From Phoenix dactylifera (taxonomy: Eukaryota > Streptophyta > Magnoliopsida > Arecales > Arecaceae), in contig NW_024068262.1 in NCBI RefSeq assembly GCF_009389715.1, positions 124,001 to 188,000 of the forward strand: DNA of 64,000 nucleotides. The letters are read 5' to 3'. The notes below the pieces were generated by a model. It worked only from the letters and a program-made list of their open reading frames with translations. It ran no database searches and was not told the DNA's origin. Positions 59,601-64,000 of this stretch are shown here, piece after piece (the stretch's first letter is position 1; every line of letters starts with the position of its first letter). The translations under genes were made by a program, and so were the position numbers.

Positions 59601-62214
59601 AAATATGCTGCCCCATGCCAAAAAAAAGTCAAGACCATGCTGAATTAAAGTTGACTTGTTCATAGTTTCACATATGGCATCATGACATATGTTATTGCTT
59701 TATAAAAATAAATTCAATTTTAAAAGCATACTGCATTGGAAAAAATCACCATATATACTGCATATCATATGCACTGTATTTGACTTGAGGCCCAGAAAGA
59801 GGAATCTGGAAATTATTATTTAAGGTATTAGACATTTATTTTTTTCAGTGACCTAAGTTAGGCTAAGATTACAATCTTAGATAAAGCATGTTATGCATCA
59901 GTTGTATTTAGCATTCCTCGGGTGGGGGTAGAAGAAGAAGAAGGATACCATAAACCTTGGTCATCAACTTTACTGGCCTCATCTCTTCTCCAAATCTGTA
60001 GTGCATATATTAGAAGGAATTAGACAGCTATCAGGACAACTTAATAGCCTCAGCTAGATTCACTATGGAATACCTTTTGATCCTTCAGGCGGAACAAACA
60101 GCCACTCCGCTGGAGGATTGGAAATGTCAACAATGAAAGAGAAAAATATGATACTTCTCTTACTAAATCTAGGTTAAGTGCAAATAATAGTGTAAAAATC
60201 AGTTTCAGAAAAATACACCATACCTAGGTCCTGTATATTTGGAATTGTGGCTGAAACTGCAAGGAAGCGAACATTCGACAAAGGACTAGAGCTCATCTCT
60301 GAGATGCGAGAAAGCATTTTTATCCTGCTAATCACTGCTTTCTAAGGTAGCTCCACGAGGGTCATTAAGCAGGTGAACTTCATCGATAAGTACGAGTGCA
60401 ATATCACTAAAGAAACTTAAGCCACCACCCCTTATGCCATGACGGGTGACAGCATCAAATTTCTGTAATAACAGCCAGTTAACAAAAGGAAGGCAGCAAC
60501 TGAATATGAAATTAATTACCTTATAATATTAGGAAAAAGATCAAAGGCAATTTTCTCCATTCACCTCAGGAGTGGTAAGAATGATATCTGCCTCTTGTAT
60601 ATTTTTTATCTCATAAAATTCTCTGTCCCCAGTCATCTCCAAGCAATTAATTCCCCATGAACCAAGCTTCATATTCCAATCACGGAGCTTTTCTTGCACT
60701 AAAGCCTTCGACGGAGCTATATAGATCTTTTTGCATTTGTCATAAAGAAACAAAGATTATCCAACAGATATCTAATATTTGTCAATAAAGGGAAAAAAGA
60801 CTTGCAGTATATACAGTTCATTTTGAATAATGACTTAGAATATCATCATATCATATCTATTTGTGTGCAGGTATGCATGTCTATACTCATCAATCCCGCT
60901 CCACAAGGATTGACACAGTTCAGTCCCTTCAGCATCTCCACCATGTCTGGAGTCTGGACATATTATAGATGATTTGGAACAAGGAATTGAATGGAAATGG
61001 TTTGATCTCGAGTTAGGCATCAACAGGCAGGTAATTAGTCACAGCACCCACTATATGATGTAATCAAAATTCAGATAGCTATTATTGAAATATAGGAGAA
61101 TCATCAAATCAATTTTAGCCTTTAAGACTTAGATATACTTGGTTGAAACCGATAGTAAGGTCAAAGTAATGTTTTCTATCAAAATTAAAGGACTCAAGTT
61201 TAATGACTTGCTTTGTTCCTTTTGGAGATTGCCTCGCCGAAAACAGAAAGAAACACATGCTTGGCTAGGTTAGGAGCATACTGTTTTAAGGCTTCCTTTT
61301 ATGTGATTAACCTTCCCTCCTGTGAAAGGAACCTTGAGAGAAGTCTCAAATGCACAGCTCGAAGAGCACCGTTTTACCACTTCCAGTTGGTGCTGAACAT
61401 GACCCATGTTTATATCTGAGAGGAAACAACCGGAATAGCATTCGCTTTGCAAGGAATTAAAATACCTGCATACAGATAAATCATCATTACATCTAAAAGC
61501 ATCTTGTCAAATTTTGAGAGCATAAGTGAAGTTCATGAAGACAGCATCCATCTTGCACTCATCAAGGCACTGTATTATTGCAATAACACAGTGGTTTTAG
61601 GCTTTGTCAAGTAGATGAATTGATGGAAAATCAATATCAGATCATGATTTTAGAGATATTCCCAAATGTATATTTTTTAGGAATTTGTTATTGTGCCAAG
61701 ATTACACAGGCAGGAAATCCTTGAAAAAAAAATCTCTGGAATGTCTATCACCGAGGAATTTTATGGACTGGATTCATAATTCATTTAATAATTTGAAAGG
61801 TCTAGGTTTGTGTAATTAAGTTCAGAAACACAGAATCAATTCTGTTATCGATCATACCTTCTATGCAGAGGGAATTGGGCCATCTCTTTGGGTACGAGGG
61901 AAAATATAATCCGTATACAAAGCAATACAAAATATAGCCAGTTTTAGAAAAGCTTCAGTGTAACCAGGCGGACTTCTAATATAACCAAACAACACAGTTG
62001 CAATTATGCTAATTAAATTTGTCCCTCTATTGTGCCATAAAAACTTACAGAATGAATCAATAAAATGCAATGTTCTTGGGAAAAAAAAGGAAATGTTAAT
62101 ACTGATATTAGTTTATAATTGAGCCATGTACCACCTGAAACTAAAAGTGGAACGAAAGGGTGCAGGCAAACCAGCTACAGATCTCAGTGAGTATGGATCT
62201 GTGAGTGATCCCAT
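50652..62214 (-). CDS. MER3: Meiotic DNA helicase MER3/HFM1 (DExH17), 26 coding exons, 5' half frameshifted
   Basis: Ski2-like superfamily 2 helicase that promotes interference-sensitive crossovers in meiosis. Exons (minus, 5' to 3'): 62214-62135, 61465-61282, 60726-60565, 60462-60224, 60109-60074, 59995-59949, 59092-59055, 58892-58871, 58777-58566, 58376-58220, 58092-58041, 57477-57406, 57263-57214, 57096-56979, 56895-56832, 56746-56663, 55587-55462, 55382-55186, 55108-54920, 54817-54566, 54393-54344, 54248-54231, 51915-51833, 51735-51531, 51386-51349, 51187-50652. Landmarks: start [12 protein letters not shown], Walker [14 protein letters not shown] box, helicase-C motif [14 protein letters not shown], Sec63-type region with [14 protein letters not shown]. 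Exons from 58376 leftward are open and in phase. Exons 2, 4, 5 and 9 need at least six one-base corrections (near 61410-61416, 61350, 61300, 60339, 60090 and 58758). It is either a recent pseudogene or a poorly assembled stretch of a real gene. Confidence 0.9.
51916..54230. other. MER3 intron 22 (2.3 kb)
   Basis: A long intron between an 18-bp micro-exon (54231-54248) and exon 23. Apart from the Au SINE at 53130-53320 nothing recognisable is present. Confidence 0.5.
53130..53320 (-). mobile_element. Au-family SINE in a MER3 intron
   Basis: In reverse it reads TTGGTGCACCGGTAAGGTT, TTCGAAATATGGAAACAGCC, TAAGGCTACACACATC and a T-rich tail, the Au SINE order. A 19-bp piece, CCCTTGTGTGCGGAGAGGC, is duplicated in tandem at about 53210-53247. 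Confidence 0.85.
55719..55890 (-). mobile_element. Au-family SINE in MER3 intron 16
   Basis: In reverse: GGCCTTGGTGCAAGCAAGG, GTCATGGGTTTGAAATATGG, AAACAATCTCTTTGCATG, GGCTACATACATGTGACCC, GTGGGAGCC, and a poly(T) end. It is the same family as the copies at 43331 and 53130, in minus orientation. Confidence 0.85.
56335..56440 (-). mobile_element. Possible tRNA-like SINE fragment
   Basis: In reverse the segment contains TTTGCCACCTGGGCAAGG and a B-box-like GGTTTGATTCC. Only this promoter-like portion is visible, so the call is tentative. Confidence 0.3.
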
Positions 62215-63365
62215 TTCTTCAAACTTTTGCCGATGATCAGTTGGAATGCTTCACTTACCTAGTTAACAAAAAAAAAGTGCAAATTTGTATTATGAGATTA
62301 AGATTGCATGACTAGATCAAGAAAGAAAGATCCAATATATATTAGGAAACGAGACAGAACTGTAACCAGAAACTCTTAATTATTTGATCATAGCAGTGCA
62401 TAGAGCGAACTATGGCAACAGGGAGGACGATCCAAGAAAAATTGTGGAGCTGGTTTATTTTATTGAAACGTTGTCTGAAATACACTGCTGTGCAACTCCC
62501 CCACTTCATTCATTAAATCAAACAAATCTCAAGAACTGTGACACGTGCAAAATTCATATGCACTAAAAACCCTTATCATAATGATCCCTCGAAAATCCTA
62601 TTCATCCAGTATTTCTTGATAATTTTTCTTCCAATAGAAACTTCAGCAGATGTGCAGACCAAACCATCCTCTTTTTCTCTTTCTAACATTGCATCCAAAC
62701 TAATAAAAACTTTTCTAAAAATTACAAGAAACCAAAGAAGGAGAGATTTGAACCCGAAAACCAGCATCCAGAGGCTTCACGGATCTCTCTGCCTAACAAA
62801 CTCCTCAATCTACAAAAGGACAGAAATTCTAAGGTTCTTGGATTGAAAATATCCGTAAATACACGGAGCAGACTTCTGAAACTTTTTCAAGAATCTTGGT
62901 GATTCATTCGCGAAATCAAAGATACCTCACGAACCACAAAAATTTCAAAGATAATGGGCGTAATCATAGCCATCGCAAAATTTATACAGAAACAGTCCTC
63001 TCTTTATTATTCGAATTGCTTCAAAACTTGTGGCCGGGGGATCAAGATTCTAAATACTTGAACCTCGCGAGCCAACACTTGGAGTTGTCACAGCTTCCTA
63101 CCTAATTAGAATGTTCAGATCTAGAAAAATTTGAAAACTTCCAGAGTTATTGGACGGAAACATTGGAGAAAATCGAGAAAATCTACCGTGAATTTCAAAT
63201 ATCTTCGCTTAAATTTCAAAAAAAAAAAAAACAAGAGAGAAGAGAATGGAAGGGGGAGGAGATTGGGGGAAGAGGAGAACAGATGGAGTCTTTAGAACTC
63301 TTACTTGGTAGAAGAAATGAGACGAGACGAGGCGAGACGAAAGCTTCCGATCGGAGGGCAGGGAG

Positions 63366-63373
63366 TATTTATA
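63366..63373 (-). promoter_or_regulatory. Candidate TATA box for the leftward gene (MER3)
   Basis: The minus strand reads CTATAAATA, a perfect plant TATA box, at the edge of a GC-rich block. It lies 1.15 kb upstream of the MER3 ATG, so a spliced or long leader is implied. No competing gene is seen on this strand. Confidence 0.4.
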
Positions 63374-63891
63374 GGGGAAGGGGCGAGCGTCATTGGGCGG
63401 GAGGATCTGGTGCTCCTGAGGATCTGGTGCTCCGCTGGAACGGGAGCGTTGGGTGGACGCGAGGCACGCGTTGCGTGGCGAACTTAACTCGAACGTTGCT
63501 GCGTCCGGACGAGCGGATGGCTCGTATCAAATGATCATCGGAACTATCGAGCATGGCTTTTGCGTTGGATGGCAGCAACTTAAAGTCCCACCGAAGTCAC
63601 CCATAATGTACGAGGCAAATGCGAAGAATCTACGAGGACCAGCGAGATCACACGTCTCCTTGCCCCGTCGTTTGCTTTGGGAAACAAAAAAAAAAAAAGA
63701 ACTACAGTTAGAGCAGCTGTCTTATCGAGTATTTGGGTGGGTGTAATTTATGGCTTTTCATATTTGATTCTAGTGACCTGTGTGTCTACATTATACCTTG
63801 TTGGTGTAAATAGCAGAGTGCAGAATGTTGTGATCACTTACAACTATCATGCATCACATCAAGTGGGATATGATCAAGGCTGGCCCGAGCG

Positions 63892-63916
63892 TTAGGCGAC
63901 CGCCTCGGTCGCCTAA
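63892..63916. repeat. Perfect 11-bp inverted repeat with 3-base loop
   Basis: TTAGGCGACCG is followed by CCT and then its exact reverse complement. It sits in a short CG-rich patch (GGCCCGAGCG...GCCTCGGGCC) that itself forms a wider imperfect hairpin, probably part of a dispersed repeat running off the window. Confidence 0.7.
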
Positions 63917-64000
63917 AGCCTCGGGCCAACGATCAAGGAAGCAAAGGCTCCGGGCCAATAACTAAAAGAAAGCAAAGGCCCCATATAAAACGGGATGGCT

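Larger units (their letters stand above)
62215..64000. other. Upstream region of MER3 to the window end
   Basis: No protein gene was recognised. An acceptor-like CTAG at about 62262 and a donor-like GAG|GTATCTT on the minus strand near 62925 suggest a 5'UTR intron for MER3. The stretch 63340-63520 is GC-rich and probably promoter-proximal. Confidence 0.4.

Noticed and set aside
63163..63746. Open frames at the right end
   Set aside because: Purine-rich and GC-rich promoter-like DNA, no recognisable protein.

Overview
The window is nuclear DNA from a flowering plant, most likely a monocot and perhaps a palm. The genes have GT-AG introns, the spacers are AT-rich, and there are plant-type retrotransposons and Au-family SINEs. 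The palm suggestion rests on gene similarity and recalled repeat types and is not proven.

Layout, left to right. (1) The first coding exon of an ESCRT-III VPS20/CHMP6 gene (872-973, minus); the rest lies off the left edge. (2) A complete cytochrome c oxidase subunit 5C gene (2607-2810, minus). (3) A NEDD8-conjugating enzyme UBC12 gene (five coding exons, 6360-23198, minus). Its last intron is 15 kb because it holds a full-length 12.8-kb Ty3/gypsy retrotransposon of the TAT lineage (8199-20962, minus orientation, TSD CCCAT). That element has gag-protease, RT, two RNases H and integrase on the minus strand, and a spliced antisense ORF on the plus strand. All are damaged by stops or 1-nt indels. 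(4) Just upstream of UBC12 lies a 2.95-kb non-autonomous LTR element (25136-28084, plus) with only 477 bp between its LTRs. It shares U5 end, primer site and polypurine tract with the big element. (5) A 5'-truncated L1-type LINE (about 28790-30750, minus). (6) A PP2A B55 regulatory subunit gene with 14 coding exons (33404-48759, plus). Its reading frame is intact (501 aa) and its introns carry a SINE, a MITE and an RTE-type LINE fossil. (7) A meiotic helicase MER3/HFM1 gene with 26 coding exons (50652-62214, minus), convergent with B55. Its C-terminal exons are intact, but the exons for the first helicase domain carry at least six single-base frameshifts.

The host genes are unrelated housekeeping or meiotic genes (endosomal sorting, respiration, neddylation, phosphatase targeting, crossover formation), as is usual for plant neighbourhoods. 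The window's distinctive feature is its transposon load: an apparent autonomous/non-autonomous TAT pair around one gene, and LTRs and internal regions rich in GCCGAGCTC-type tandem arrays. Coding exons were joined by eye from conserved protein sequence and splice signals; no alignment was run.
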